Positions 33,926-47,205 of a stretch of DNA of 64,000 nucleotides are shown here, piece by piece. Origin of the DNA: Myotis daubentonii. Taxonomy: Eukaryota > Chordata > Mammalia > Chiroptera > Vespertilionidae. Position 1 is the stretch's first letter; every line of letters begins with the position of its first letter. The stretch is from contig NC_081849.1 in assembly GCF_963259705.1 (NCBI RefSeq), forward strand, positions 55,524,093 through 55,588,092, read 5' to 3'. The notes under the pieces were generated by a model. That model was given only the letters and a program-made list of their open reading frames with translations. It was not told where the DNA came from and searched no databases. A program made the translations under genes and the position numbers.

Positions 33926-36557
33926 TGTTGTTTACTGTTTCACTTCATTACTGCTGTGTATGTGCGCCATGTGAGTGACGTAGGTGCTTATGTAGGTGGG
34001 TTCCCTCTTATGGCGAGAATCGAGTCGCCGTAGGAGCGGATCTCCCACGTAACCTGAGGACCTACTGTATATGTGACAGAAATTCTGTGCCAGTAAAGCC
34101 TAAAATACTTATTATCTGACCCTTTGCAGAAGAAACTTTGCTGATCCTTGTAGGTTGTGGTGTAGAATGAAAAAGGAGAAAGAAAACACTGAAGTGGAGG
34201 AATGGTACAGTGACATCTGCTAGTGACAGGGCACAGCTACATTCACTAACGAAGGACATTTAACTGTGTTTTATTAACTCTTTACTCTGACTCTCAAAAG
34301 CTAGTGTGTGGACTTGTATAGCCAGTTTATGAGGATATACACAAAAAGATGATGAGAAACATACACAATATTGAGGCTCTAAAACATTACAAATGTATGT
34401 GCTTTGAGGAATTTCAAGGCATGTACTTAGAACATGGTTATGTATAATGTGGAGAATTTTTTACACTTGTCTGCAAACTATAACTAAGAAAGTCAAAACA
34501 AATCATTCTGTGGACACTGAAGTGCTTATAAAAAAATTTTCACTTGGCTAAAGCAGTGCATTTTTTAAAAAAAATCTCTGTAAAAAGATAGAAAAGTAAA
34601 TGGTATACATAAATTAGATTATTTAAGACCAGATACAAGCATGGCATGAAAAATGCATGCAGCCTTCCATGTAAATATACGTTGTCAGGAAAACACTCTC
34701 TAGATGAAAGACATTCACTTTACGTTAATATCACTTCAATTTCAGGTGATAAATGGAGAGCTGTGACCTCAATTAGTACTCAGTTAAATTCCAGAAGCAA
34801 AGGGGAAGGCTTGTTTACAAATAACAATCGTGTCACATCCTCTTCCAAGACACAAAAAAAGGAGCACGCACGGCTGCTGCCTCTATCAGAGCCGCTCACG
34901 GGTCCTTTTCCAGTACATTCACCTCTTCCAAGCCTCCCCACCCCCGCTGCACACACACCACTCACACATGCACACACCCAACATCCATTACTAAAGGGCC
35001 TAATCTCAGCCATCAGCAGAGTGCCTTTATGGGGCCATTAAACCATTTCTCTTGTTTACAGTGCCTGAAGAAAGATGTGAATTATGTCTGTGACAAAACA
35101 AGCGATAACATTTCTAAACTGCTATCAAAATGCAAACTGAAACACATGGAAGGCCAGAGACCCTGATTCAAGTTTTCGCAATTTCCCATTATTTGAAGCA
35201 TCTGGAAATACATTCGCCTATGCTGTTTCTGAGACAAATGTAGACCCTAGCACCGCAAGTTGATATTTATTTTTTCCTTAAATAATATTATGCAAGGAGG
35301 GCATTTAGAATATAATCATGTTTTTAAAGGACTATTATCAGTTGGGATAAATACCATGCCTGGTTTGCCCTTTGATGTTATGCTGGCAACACATAATAGG
35401 CAGTCATCGCAAAGGCAGGCTAAGGGAGGCTCTCTCCTTGCAGTGAACCTCTGAATTTTTGTATTGAAGAGGACATTAGAAATGAACAAGTTTTAGGGGC
35501 TGAGTTAGGTACGCAGGAGCCTTTGTACTAAAGGAGTCAAAAGTGAAAGCCTGAAGGCTAAAAAGATAGAAAGGAAAAGCTACTTTTATCAGAAGGGAGT
35601 CATCCACCCACCCCTATACCTTGCTCCCGAAAGTAAACACTCAGCATCTGTAAGGAACTTCCTGGGCTGTTGAGAAACCAAAACCGAGTGTCGGAGAAAT
35701 CATGCATTTCTCAGAAGAGGATATCAATTTTTTTTTTCTGATGCCAAATTCCTATCAGTAATAGCAGATGCACACTCTATGCGGGGGCTCCTGAACAGTC
35801 TTCCAGGGGCATGCCTGAATGAAGGTGGGGGAGGAGGGAGCTTGAAAAAGTCTGAGGTCAGCCCACGCGGCACAGCCCCATTCAGGACCAGGGGTCCACA
35901 GACTGGGACGCCAGGGCGGAGGACACACTGAAATCAGAAGCCAGGACTCCTTACAGTCCACAGAGTCAAGCCTTCTGGTTACGTTACAGCCTCACAAGAC
36001 AGTTATTTCTTAAAAGTACACCTAATAATTCAACTTTCTCTACACTGCAAAGGACCATGATGCCCCCTTAATAGGCAGAATGGACCAAGAAGACAAAGGT
36101 TGGGCCTTTCTTCTATTTAAAAATAGTGGTGATAACAACAGTTTGCCAGTGCCTCTGATTGGTTCACAGTGTGGTTTGAAATTACTGGTTCAAATAGTTT
36201 TAATTAGTTATGATGATTTAAAAATCAGCTCTGAAACACTTTTCTGGTTTTAAAAATCTCAACTTCTGGTTTCTCTAGAAAAATGCAGCAGCACTGAGTC
36301 CATTTTCCAGACTGAAAAGCAAGGCAGCAGTTGGCTGAGCCCAGTCCATGATCAGCTACCCCTTTGGTCAGGGCCTGTGTTTTCCTATTTGCCATAGTCT
36401 CCACCATCCCCAGTTCACGCCTCATTATCTCCTGCAATAAATTCATTTCTCTTGTGTATATGCTTGGAATGAGTGTTAACCCCTCATCTAAGACAGCTAA
36501 GAAATCATTAGGAGTGTGTTTCCACATGTGAACATGCATGTTTGCAGTAGGGGGTAT

Positions 36558-36559
<2 letters not shown>

Positions 36560-36593
<34 letters not shown>
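36560..36593. repeat. (CA)n microsatellite
   Basis: About 16 uninterrupted CA units. Confidence 0.95.
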
Positions 36594-36595
<2 letters not shown>

Positions 36596-36649
36596 TCTAG
36601 TCAGCAAAAATAAATGTTACCAAACTCACATTACACTGTGGTTCAGATA

Positions 36650-36890
36650 CTCAAGTACTCATTCTTGGGCAACAAGGCATAGTGGCAAAGCTGGCAGGCA
36701 CTTAGATCAGCCTGGTTTCTCATCTTTCTACTGCCACTCACCAGCTATAAGACTGGGTGAGCTGCTCAACCTCTCTCTGCGTTTCAGTTTCATCTATAAA
36801 CTGAGGTTGATAATAGCTCCTGCCTCCTGATAGGGTTAAATGAGACTATTGTGTGGTATGTAGTAAGTGCTCAAAAATGTAGCTCTTGGT
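36650..36890 (+). mobile_element. MIR SINE
   Basis: Clear MIR order: 'actcaccagctataagactg', ctcaacctctctctgcgttt, 'catctataaactgaggttga', 'agggttaaatgagac', 'gtagtaagtgctcaa'. Confidence 0.85.
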
Positions 36891-36954
36891 TACCACTCAA
36901 ACCCAGAATCTTCAGGCTTTACAGCTAAAGAGAGCGGGTAGATCATCCAGAAAA

Positions 36955-37190
36955 AAGAGTAGACAAGAGCATGGATACAGAATCTTGACTCTGCTTCTTG
37001 CTAGCTAAAGGACTTCTGGTAAACTAGGTCACTGCTGTGATTTAGTTTTTCCCACGTAATATGAGGCTTATCACCCAGATCTTCCTCATGGGGTTTGTGT
37101 GAGAATTAAATAAGGTAATTCACATCAGAACTTAGAATAGTCCCTGGCACATGGTAAGTACTCAGTAAATGTTAGTTATTACCATTATTC
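36955..37190 (+). mobile_element. MIR SINE
   Basis: MIR order again: 'acagaatcttgactctgctt', 'cttgctagctaaaggacttc', 'gtgagaattaaataagg', 'ccctggcacatggtaagtac', 'tcagtaaatgttagttatta'. Lies right behind the previous MIR. Confidence 0.85.
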
Positions 37191-37363
37191 ATCCAACCAC
37201 ATCCTTTCACAAAAGGTAAACTGAGGCTCAAGGAAGTAAAGTGACTTATGATAGTAGCAGGACTTCCAGCCATCAGACTGTTAGTTCACGTCTGTGTTTA
37301 TTTCATCTTGCTCTCAATATATTTTTATGTCTGTCAACTACACATTAAGAGCAAAAACTTTAC

Positions 37364-37604
37364 CCTAGCCTGTTTGGCTCAGGGATAGAGCATCGGCCTG
37401 CGGACTGAAGAGTCCCAGATTCGACACTGTCAAGGGCGCGTATGTTGGTTGCAGACTCCTCCTCCGCCCAGGCCCTGGTCAGGGCTCGTGTAGGAGGCAA
37501 CCAATAGATGTATTTCTCTCACATCAATATTTCTGTCTTTCCCTCTCTCTTCCATTCACTCTAAAAATCAACAGAAAAATATCCTTGGGTGAGGATTAAA
37601 AAAA
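37364..37604 (+). mobile_element. VES-type SINE, diverged
   Basis: Starts ccctagcctgtttggctcag, with an A box of ggctcagggatagagc type, a mutated B box (agattcgacac) and a tail of aaaatatccttgggtgagga then A13. Older than the copy at 33.2 kb. Confidence 0.85.
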
Positions 37605-37634
37605 AAAAAATTACACAAGGAGAAGAATCTATAG

Positions 37635-37835
37635 GTAAACAGTGCTATCTGGTAGAATGACCATTGGATTGGGAGTAAATTAACCTTTACCTAGTTCCTA
37701 CCACAGCCCTAACTAGCTGTGTGACCATGGGCAAGCAGTGCAACCTCTCTGGGCTACCATCCCTAACCTACAAAATGAAGGAATTAGACTAAGCAATCTT
37801 TCCTTGTAGCTCTAAAATTTAATGTCTGGATCTAA
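37635..37835 (+). mobile_element. MIR SINE
   Basis: Contains 'ctagctgtgtgaccatgggc', 'acctctctgggctaccatcc', 'aaaatgaaggaattagacta', in MIR order. Confidence 0.75.
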
Positions 37836-39649
37836 GTACCAGCCAACTTACTAGTATGTCAGAGAAGAGAAAAAAATGGAAAGATCTGATATAAGAATTT
37901 AGAGGGCAAAACATTCTGAGGCCATACTGAGCTCTACGCCTCTCAATAACAGCTGAGGGCATTATTGCATTCTAGCAAACAGTGGTCGCTGAAATTTACA
38001 ATAATGAGCCTTAATCATCATGAAAAAGCAAAATTGGGTATAAGTTACTGTATTCAAGAAGGGAGGGTACCTAATGCACATTAGAAAGGTGTACATGCAA
38101 TATGGTGAACATTTAAACACATTTGGTGCAATAAAGGTGTTCCAGGGACCACCTACTTCCCAGCTGATGGCAGAAAGTAATGTTCCAGCAATAAAACAAA
38201 AAGCAGAATGAAAGAGAGTTATTTCCTCATTTTAAAAGCATTGCACAAGCCATTAATTGAAAAATAAAGGAACTAAGGACAGAATGTGTTGATTCATTCC
38301 TCTAAATTTTAAAGCCCAATCCTACTATCATAGTACTTCAGCATTTGTGGTACTAAACGATCCTCGTCTTCACAGTCTAATTGCTAGGAGAAAGTGCTCT
38401 GGGAGGAAACTGGTTCTTCCATCTGGAAAAGGTTAAGAACAGGGAAAGAAAGGCCTAATGTATGAACAATCCAAATCTAATCAGTTTTGCATTTTGCATT
38501 GGCTTCAAATCAGATCTTCCTACCCCTACTGGTCCAGTAGATGGAAAGCAGCACGACACTGTTTTTTTGGAAACGAATTCTGTACAGTGAGCCCAAACAT
38601 ACAGTACTTCATATCCAACTGGCAGGAATAAGCCCTGAACAAGCTGCAGCTATGTGGGAAACAGACCTAGTAAATCGAAATGAAGTCTGAGTCAAGATGC
38701 CCACCCAAACCTACACCTTTCAAAAACTGCTCTACTTAATAAATTACCTACTTGTGACTTTTATGAATATGGAAAACACCTTTCCTGCAGAAGTTATTCC
38801 ACTTCGCTTTAATATAAATAGACTCTGTAGCTCTATAAAATTACAAAAATAAATATTGCTTCTCTGCCTAGTGAGTCTGCTAATTTCTTTCAAATAATGG
38901 ACAACACTTTTTGGAAAAGACTTCAAAGTAACTATTATTATTCCCAGCTGAGGAGGGGCTGGAAGATCCCATCACTATCTGGTGTTTCTCAGTCTAACTT
39001 GAAGAAGTTCTGAGGAATGCTATGATGGGGGGCGGGGAGGAAGGACAGGGGCGCAGAATACTCAGACACCAAGGTGCTCAGTCCACACTACTGTGTCACC
39101 ATGTAGACAGTCCTTTCCACAGTTAGAACAAACCCCAGAGCTCTATCCTCTCTACACATCTGTATGGATCGCTAACAAATGGTTCAGAAAAATAAGTGGT
39201 AAAAATATTATTTGAAATCCCCTGACATAAGAAAAGAAGGCAGATAATAGACCACAGAGAAGGGTCAATGACATTTTGGTTACAAGCAGTAAACGATAAA
39301 TGTGACCTTTAATTTTCCTTCTTTCTTGAATCTCAAACACAGGAGCTCCAACCTAAAGTTTTACATTAGTTACTCTATAGGCCATAGTAAGATTAAAAAC
39401 TAAATAAATGAAACATGAAACGAAGATAATATTTCATTGCCAAAGAAGAATGCCAATTCTGCCATCGCTTTGGAAAAATAATTGCTAAAAGGACCAGCAG
39501 TTCCTATGATGTATAAATGTAGTCACCAAGAGCAAGTAGGCAAATACGTAAGATTTTATGAAATAAAGTATAACCATTTTCTCCAGTATTGTTTTTAAAG
39601 CAATGAGCCTTAAAATAAGTAATGTAGATATTTAAGTTTATTTATTCTT

Positions 39650-39869
39650 TTTTTTTTAAATATATTTTATTGACTTTTTACAGAGAGGAAGGGAGAGGGA
39701 TAGAGAGTTAGAAACATCGTTGAGAGAGACACATCAATCAGCTGCTTCCTGCACACCTCCTACTGGGGATGTGCCCGCAACCAAGGTACATGCCCTTGAC
39801 CGGAATCGAACCTGGGACCCTTCAGTCCGCAGGCCGACGCTCTATCCACTGAGCCAAACCGGTTAGGGC
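39650..39869 (-). mobile_element. VES SINE, full length, reverse orientation
   Basis: The plus strand shows the reversed tail (T run, aaatatattttattgac), then ggaagggagagggatagaga. The reversed B box ggaatcgaacctggga and the head 'ccactgagccaaaccggtta' follow. A perfect 16-bp target duplication, aagtttatttattctt, lies at 39634-39649 and 39870-39885. Little diverged, so a recent insertion. Confidence 0.93.
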
Positions 39870-42674
39870 AAGTTTATTTATTCTTGTGATCTTCAGAATT
39901 AGAGCAGTATAATTTGAAATTGAGACTGCAGCTCAATGCCTTAGCATGATTTTGAAAAGTCTTTAAATAAGCCCAGAAATAAGAGAAATGATTGATACAT
40001 GGCCTACAGAGTCAATACCACTTTCAGGGCAACTAAAACTGCAAACCTACATACCACACTCACAATTCTAACAAAACCTTATTGTTCAATTTCTTCAAAT
40101 GTTTATGCTTTACTTATTTTAATATTTACCCCTGAATAGGATTGTTCAGTGTTGATTTAGTGAATCTGTACTGCTTGAAAAATTCTATTTTCTTCAAATT
40201 AGTGAAGCCTGACTTTTGAATCAACGTGTCAACATACCATTTTTTCTAGCCTGTATATGAAAAGAGCCTATAATTTGCATGGTCTTAAATTGACTACTTT
40301 AGCACCAAAATGACACCTAGCATCAATAGGAAGCAACACCTGCAGGGCTGAAGTCACCTGTGGCATTCCAGGTCACTCTACTGAAGACACTATTGAGCCA
40401 ATTCAGACATTATTAGCCTCTTGGCTCCTTGTTCAAAAAGAAGCCATTGGTAGACAATCAAAGTTGAAAATATGTTCTTAATACCAGAGCTAGAAAAGTT
40501 TGCCCCCAAAAAGAAAGCCAGCTGGCTAGGCAAAAAAAATAGTGCCTTTCAGTAAATGCCAATAAAACTTTACATGCTGCCAAAATAACAAAGACAGAGG
40601 AATTACAAAGGAAACTTTGAAATTTTCCTGACAATAAACACCTTCTTAAAAAGAAATTATCTGTCACCTGGCCTCAATTGTTATAGCTGTTAAAACTAGC
40701 TAGGGTAAATGCTGCAGACACATTTTATTGAAACCAACTACTAATCTGACATAACATTTTTATAATTTCTTCCCCAAAATAAATGTATAGATTTTTCTTT
40801 AAAAATGGCTTGTAATTTTTAACATAATGTACTTTAGAGCAGTTTCCACAAGGAATTACTGCTCTAACAGAAAAACTTTTAGCGAAAGTATTTTGCTTGT
40901 CTTGAAAAATAGTCATCTAACTCTATTAGATCAAAAATTCCTTCAAAGGAAAAGGGACGCATGAGATATAAAAGTAAAACAAAACAAAACAAAACAAAAA
41001 ACCCCACTATGACTTGAGAGCCACATTTTTAATCCCAAAATAGCCTTTGTGGAGGAAAAAAAAAAGTCATCGTTATTATGTGGAAACATTTTTAAAAGTG
41101 CACTATTCTTCATACAGCAGACAATATTGATGTTGGCCAAAATCTCTTATGAAAATCCATGAGCCTTTCTTAAAAAGTAAGACTCATAGCTAAGTAACAG
41201 TGTTTGCGTCCTAAACTGTTACAATACCACCAACACACTGCCAGATACAAGCCAACCGTTCTGTCATTTCTTAACAATAAACACTGACTTAAAAACATCG
41301 ATAGCACAAGAATATCAGAACGATGAAGCATAAAACGTCTCTTCTGACACAAGCCCCGCCTTCACCAATAAAACAAGAAGCAAACGAGCTGAACACTGAC
41401 AACGAAAACCAGCCAAGAAAGCCCTGGACAGGCTTAACCAAGGCCATGAAATAAACAGTCAAGAGATACCATGTCAGATACATTACAGAAGGAACTGATT
41501 TTCCTGTGTGTGTCCTAGGAAGCCAATGTAAATGATCGGTGTGTACATATCACATTTCCATAGCTAAAAGACACAATCCCAAGGAAACTTATTAGAACTA
41601 AGAGCTCTAGAATTATATTAGCATTTTTAAAGTAATTGTATGATTTCTTAACATACTCATGTTTAATAAATTATTTCCTTTATAAACCTTTTTTTTAAAA
41701 TGTGTACTCTGTACAGGAACACATCTTCAATTTTTCATTGGCATAACAGTGGGAATTATGAATAGCAAATGAACCAAGTCAGATTGCAGCATTTCATAAG
41801 GAGTTGAAGAGATTATTCTTGCCTACTGTCAACAACCTTTTACTACGAGCAGCTATTGAGAAGGACTTTAATGATGGAAGTACATACAACCTGTTAAATC
41901 TGACTTCTAGACCCTGCAGCCCAAATTGTTTTAAGACATTCAAACGAAGTTACAATTCTATCTGACCTAGTTGATATGATATAGGGATATATAATTGCTA
42001 GAATATCTGAAAAGAAAGAAAAATCAAGTATGATGCAAGTATTCATTAGTTATATACGCTTGTAAACTCTTTCTCCATTTTCATCCTATTTACAATATTC
42101 CAGAAGGGTTTCTTAAATGTGTAGAAAATTATCCTTAAATTTTAATTACGCATTACAGTTTTGATGAAACATCATAGCTGCTAGTTCAAAGGATGTCTGT
42201 TTGTTCTGTTTTTTGTTTTGTTTTGTCTTTTCCTACTCCAGAGCCTTCCTACTGCACTGTCCCACCAGGGCATCCTTGAAACTACATTCCAGGGAAAAGC
42301 TCCATAATAAGATCATTCGGCTCCTCCAGGAACCAGGCGGGCCCTGCCTGCTAGGAACCAAGACACTCACCAGTTACTAAATTTGGATCCACGGCAATAG
42401 TGTCATGGCAACATTCCAATGTATATTTTTTTACTTCAACTTGCTAACTGCAAATAAGGGGAAATTAGATTACCACATTAAACATAAAATGTAAAGCACA
42501 ACTAGATAGCAGTGTTGTACAGGTGTTATTGGAAATAGAAAATTGCAGCATGGAGGCAATGATATTTGAAGTTATAATTTTTTTTTTTTTACATCTTAGG
42601 CAGAGCATTTCGTGGTAACATCAAAATACAAATCAAATCATAGTAACTAATCATAACTAACCAATAAAAGTGTT

Positions 42675-42905
42675 TAATGAATTCTTTCCTTCCCCTCCCC
42701 AGGCCTTCCCAGCACTATTGTCTTTCCAGGGGCTATGCATTTATGCATACAAGTCCATTGATTAATCTCTTCCTGCAAACCCCCACCTCCTTTCCTCTGA
42801 AATATGGCAGTCTGTTGCATGCTTCGATATCTCTAGATCTTTTTTGTTCTTCAGTTTATTTTGTTCATTAGATTCACATATAAGTGAGATCATGTGATAC
42901 ATTTA
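42675..42905 (-). mobile_element. LINE-1 3' end (bat type), antisense
   Basis: Shares 'tatgcatttatgcatacaag', 'ctgttgcatgcttc' and 'ataagtgagatcatgtgata' with the copies near 5.2 and 33.6 kb, in the same order. Noncoding fragment. Confidence 0.7.
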
Positions 42906-44224
42906 CTTCTATGTCAATCTAAAGTACATATTTAAATTTAATCTCTTGAGACTCTTGGATGTTAACAGCATGTCCATATAAATGCACAGATATTACAATG
43001 GCTGTTATAAATTACAGATTATACAGGAATAATCATTTATCTATAACTTCGTGACCAAAGAGGATGATATACAATGATGGCAAACAGCATTGTTTCAAGC
43101 CCCTTAATGGTTTACCAACACAACACACTGTAGGAAACTCGGCTGTAAAATGGATTTCTTTTTTCTATTTCCATTTTATTTTATAGTCTAAAATATAATC
43201 TAATTCTTTAGAACACAGAGCCCTGCCAATGCATTACCTGTAACTCCAGGTGTAAGGTGACTACTAGGTGTGTCAAATACTGTAGCTAGCTGATATATTC
43301 AGCAGCTTAGATTAGCACTTCAACAGACAAAGAAGATTTATACAGACCTCCTTTGTAACTGATAGTTCCAAGAAACTAGAAAACTATGAAGATAAAAGAG
43401 TACTTTGCTCTCCTTCCATGTGTGCAAATGGAAAAGATAAGCTTTGCAGAAACACATGGATACCACCTGCAAAACAACTGTATGAACACAAACATAATAG
43501 ATCTGGTGTGATGATCCTCCTTGCCCCTTTGAAGTTAATAGGAGCTTTGTAAATTGAGGGTGTGCATAGGGATAAACATTAAGTCAGATAAAGCTAGATT
43601 CTCCTTCCCTTACAATGCATACGCAAGTTCTTAGCCAGTGTACATTTCTTTGAATTGCCACATTAGATTCCAGGCAAATAATTATAATGCCTGATGTATA
43701 TGCATTATTTGATGTCTGTTTTAAATATGGTTTAGTACAGTTTGCCTATATGCTAACATACCTTCACAAAGAATATGCTATGCCCTTTTGTTTTTTTTCT
43801 CTCTACTGTCTCTTCTTCAATAACATGCGATCTAATTTTTCTCACTGAGAAATTTCTAGGCTGGGGCATTTATTCTTGGAAATAAACCCCAAATATATCT
43901 GTTTGACTTTTGCAGAGTCACAAAATTTGACTGATTTTAACCTTTCAAACTTCATCTCTAGCACTATCCAATGCACACCTCTATCTCCAAACACTGCCTC
44001 TACCTGTGGACAGGAAATAAATCCTCATGCTCTTTTCAGAGCAATTAACACCTGGTCTTCATCTCAAACCATACTAATCTTAAAGAGACAAACGAGTGTA
44101 GTTAACAGAGGTACTGACCATTAGGTACCAAGAAAGATTAAGTTCCACTTCTGTCATTACAGTACCTGTCACGTTGGCAAACCTGTTTTGCCCCGACCAC
44201 CTTTCTTAGCACATAGCTCTACCT

Positions 44225-44465
44225 AAAACAGTGTAGAATCGTGGTTAAAGTGTAAAATCCAGATTCAGATCTGCAACTTGGTCACTGCATGACCAGAAAC
44301 AATCCATTTAGCTACTCCGTGTCTCAATTTTCTCATCTGACAAAGGGAGATAACAGTACCCACTACACAAGTTTGTTGCGAAGACTGGATACATAAATGC
44401 ATAAAGTGCTTAAAGGAGTGCTTAGCACCCTGTGAAACTATGCAAGTATCAGTTATTACTGTCCA
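44225..44465 (+). mobile_element. MIR SINE
   Basis: Contains 'gcaacttggtcactgcatga', 'gtgtctcaattttctcatct', 'gggagataacagtacccact' and a 3' end near 'tatcagttattactg'. Confidence 0.8.
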
Positions 44466-44729
44466 TTAAGGGTAGATCATCTCTAGGTTCATTTCATTTC
44501 TAATTATTTCATGAGCCTGGGTTTCTAGTTCCAGGTTAGATTTCATTTTCTTCATGAGGCCATTCTCAACTATTCCAATCTATATTGACCTCTTAATTAA
44601 AAAAACAAAACACAAAGCCAACAACTATAAACTTTACTGTCTGTAACATTCATCTAAGTTGTAGTCATATAATATTTTTATTGTCAATATTATGAAAGTA
44701 ATGGTGTTAATAATTACGACCCTGGCTTA

Positions 44730-44890
44730 TTTTATCCTTGTTCCACACCTATGACATCCTCATTATCGGGAGCCCCTTGTAAGCTGAAAAAATGGAAGTA
44801 TTGGAAGATTAAGTGACTTACCAAGGTCACCCCCTAAAAAGCAGCAGACAGGGGCATGTGCCTAACTAGTGGAAGCTGTTCTCTGGGCTA
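44730..44890 (-). mobile_element. MIR-like fragment, reverse orientation
   Basis: Contains 'gattaagtgacttaccaagg' and tcaccccctaaaaagcagca, the reverse-strand MIR core. Diverged. Confidence 0.55.
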
Positions 44891-45148
44891 CTATGCTAAC
44901 TCCTCACTGTAGCCTAACTGTCCTCAGCATGGTTTCCCCTTCTCTTCCAAACTTCACAGTGTGCTTTTTGAAAACAGGGACAGTGAGTCTTTTTTTTAAA
45001 AAACAAAACAAAACAAAAACACACACATATTTTATGCATGCAAACTTTATCCTATATAAATACTTAAATATTTGTCTATATTTATCTTGACATTATAACT
45101 ATGAAAGTAATACAATTCCTAAAATAAAATGACTCTGAACCATGTGTT

Positions 45149-45255
45149 TCCCCCCCACCCCAGCCGGCCGCCTCCCCTCCCCAGCCCCATAGGCCTTGAT
45201 CGCCGGCCAGCTGAGGGACGCCACCTGTGCACGAATTTGTGCCCTGGGCCTCTAG
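45149..45255 (+). mobile_element. Helitron 3' fragment (HeliBat-type)
   Basis: GC-rich stretch ending in ctgtgcacgaatttgtgccc and tgggcctCTAG, followed by T (45256). The 5' TC end was not found, and the left limit is where the C/G-rich sequence starts. The stem is partly decayed. Confidence 0.75.
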
Positions 45256-45334
45256 TATTAAACAGATATTGACCATTTCTTACTTCCATAGAGCTACTGA
45301 GTTATTAAATACTAAACTGTGTGACAAAATCTTG

Positions 45335-45500
45335 ACATAAAATATCTTATTTAATCGTTACATCAACCCATTTACTCTCTCCCTTTACTTGCAAGTATTA
45401 AAGACATTAGAGAATTAGTTCAAGATCACAAATATGGCAATGGAGGAACTAAGATTTGAACTTACACATATTGGGCTCTAAAGCTGACATGTTGCCTTGT
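45335..45500 (-). mobile_element. MIR/L2-like fragment, reverse orientation
   Basis: Contains 'gagaattagttcaagatcac', then aaatatggcaatggaggaac and 'taagatttgaacttacac', as in reverse-strand MIR. Diverged. Confidence 0.6.
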
Positions 45501-46617
45501 AAGGTTATAGCTACTTTAAAATCTTTACTTCGGTGCTGAACAAGCCTCTGATGTTAGTAATTCTAGTTTTATGGTGGTGTTGTTGTTGTTTTAGGGACAG
45601 TTAGAATCTACTTTTCTTAAATGTAGCATGCAGAGTCCAATTGTTGGGTCAAACATACCTGGTGTGGTAGAAGCTCAGGCACTGTCTAATAATTCATTCA
45701 TTGGAGTAATAGCTATTTTATAAGGATGATCTTAGGTCATTCACAATTTAAGCAGCCAATTACTTTTAAATGAGCTTCCAGAGTCCATCTCTAAAGCGGA
45801 ATACAATTTCATTGCAAGTAGTGTTACAGCAAAGGTCCCATCGATTAATTTTTATTATTTAAATAAGAGATGAACATAAAATTAGCACCCTTCTACTATA
45901 GTTCTCATCTTGATTATTGCTATTTAGTGAAAATTTTTCTTCAGGCTGAGTGAACACTGTAATCATTATTGCTTTCCATTGTAAAGGTTGCATCTTAGTT
46001 AAAAAATCAACATGTTTAGCCTTTCAATGAATACATCAGCTTCAAAGTCAACAAAAACATTGAAGATGCAGGCAATTTTGCTAGAACCACAAATTCAGGT
46101 GTCCTTGATCAACCAGAATTCATAACCCGTAATCTTAAACATAAGATGTTAACTGATTCTGTAACCAGACCTGTACTTCAACTTCCAAATATTTTCAGCT
46201 CAACTTTCTGTTCATGAATCCTTCTTGTCAAAAATGACAGTTGGTTTGAACAAATAACACATCTGAGTGTCTTCTGACAGTATTACTAAGGACGTGCACC
46301 AAAATACTTAGTGTTGTCAACAGTAAAAGGTCAAATTAGTCAAACCATTTTACAGTATGTGTAGAAACAGCCTATAAGTTGATACCTACAGATATAATTT
46401 CTGAGCATGGGAAAAAAATACACCACAGTAAGTTAAGGTGATCAAAATGAATGCATTTATGATACATTGTATAAATTATTTATTTTATACATATTTCATG
46501 CATATTTGTGTACACACAGAATAAAAGTTTATATATAGTGCTTTCTATGTGCCAGACATATACGTATATTTCATATAAATATACACAAGTTACCTTAATA
46601 CTTAAAGTGCTCTAGAG

Positions 46618-47043
46618 CAGCGATTTTCAACCTTTTTCATCTCATGGCACATATAAACTAATTACTAAAATTCTGTGGCACACCAAAAAAATATATATTT
46701 TCCCAATCTGACAAAAAATAGGTATAATTTTGATTGATTTACAAAAAATAATAATAGTAATTACCAACCCTTCTTGCTCCAAATTGACTTAAAAAAATCA
46801 TATGCCTATACTTGTATATAAGGATTTCTGGTACCAAGAATTAACCAATCAAACATAACCTTATTATGTGACATGACCAATAAGATGCAACTCTATTATA
46901 TGACCCATATATTTCTGGTTCAAGACAGGGCATTCATACCAGAAAGCTATTGTTATGTTGGCTGTTGTCATTTTTTTTATTTGACAATCTAAGGGAAAAG
47001 CAGTCAGTGCCCTGACTAAATAAACACCAGCTGAAAACCACTG
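46618..47043. mobile_element. Nonautonomous hAT element, 426 bp
   Basis: Left end cagcgattttcaaccttttt, right end 'agctgaaaaccactg'. Eight-base flanks ctctagag (46610-46617) and ccctagag (47044-47051) match at 7 of 8. The interior has 'attttgattgatttac' and 'tatttgacaatctaaggg'. No transposase. Shape and ends match vesper-bat nhAT elements as I recall them. Confidence 0.85.
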
Positions 47044-47049
47044 CCCTAG

Positions 47050-47205
47050 AGGAAGGTAGCATTATTATTCCTGTCTTAAGCAGGAGGAAACTGAGGCACA
47101 ATGACCTTAACTTGCTTATACACGGTCACATACCTAGTAAACAACAGAAATTTGAATTCAGCTGTCCTAGTCCAATGCTTTGCTCTTATGTACTACACTG
47201 ACTAT
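47050..47205 (-). mobile_element. MIR SINE, reverse orientation
   Basis: Contains 'gaggaaactgaggcacaatg', 'cacggtcacatacctagtaa', 'aatttgaattcagctgtcct', the reverse-strand MIR core. Confidence 0.8.

Larger units (their letters stand above)
33108..34067. mobile_element. Mariner/Tigger-like MITE, itself interrupted twice
   Basis: Inverted termini: left caggcagtcctcgggttctg, right taacctgaggacctactg. Flanked by TA at 33106-33107 and 34068-34069, the target duplication of Tc1/mariner elements. Its own sequence (about 320 bp) is interrupted by a VES SINE at 33196-33420 and an L1 end at about 33510-33925. CpG-containing motifs such as gacgtacgt and gaatcgagtcgccg belong to the MITE. No transposase is present. 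Confidence 0.85.
32973..34150. mobile_element. Ancient hAT element interrupted by a nested insertion
   Basis: The left half, 32973-33107, starts cagaggtttgcaaattac and includes aaatgaagttttattggaac. The right half, 34068-34150, includes gtaaagcctaaaatactta and ends ctttgctgatccttg. The two halves together give a standard nonautonomous hAT of about 218 bp, split at a TA by a mariner-like element. The 8-bp flanks no longer match, consistent with age. Confidence 0.8.

Noticed and set aside
34646..35041. 131-codon plus-strand frame
   Set aside because: No domain, no splice context and low-complexity Pro/His/Thr tail from a CA-rich stretch. Nothing supports a gene.
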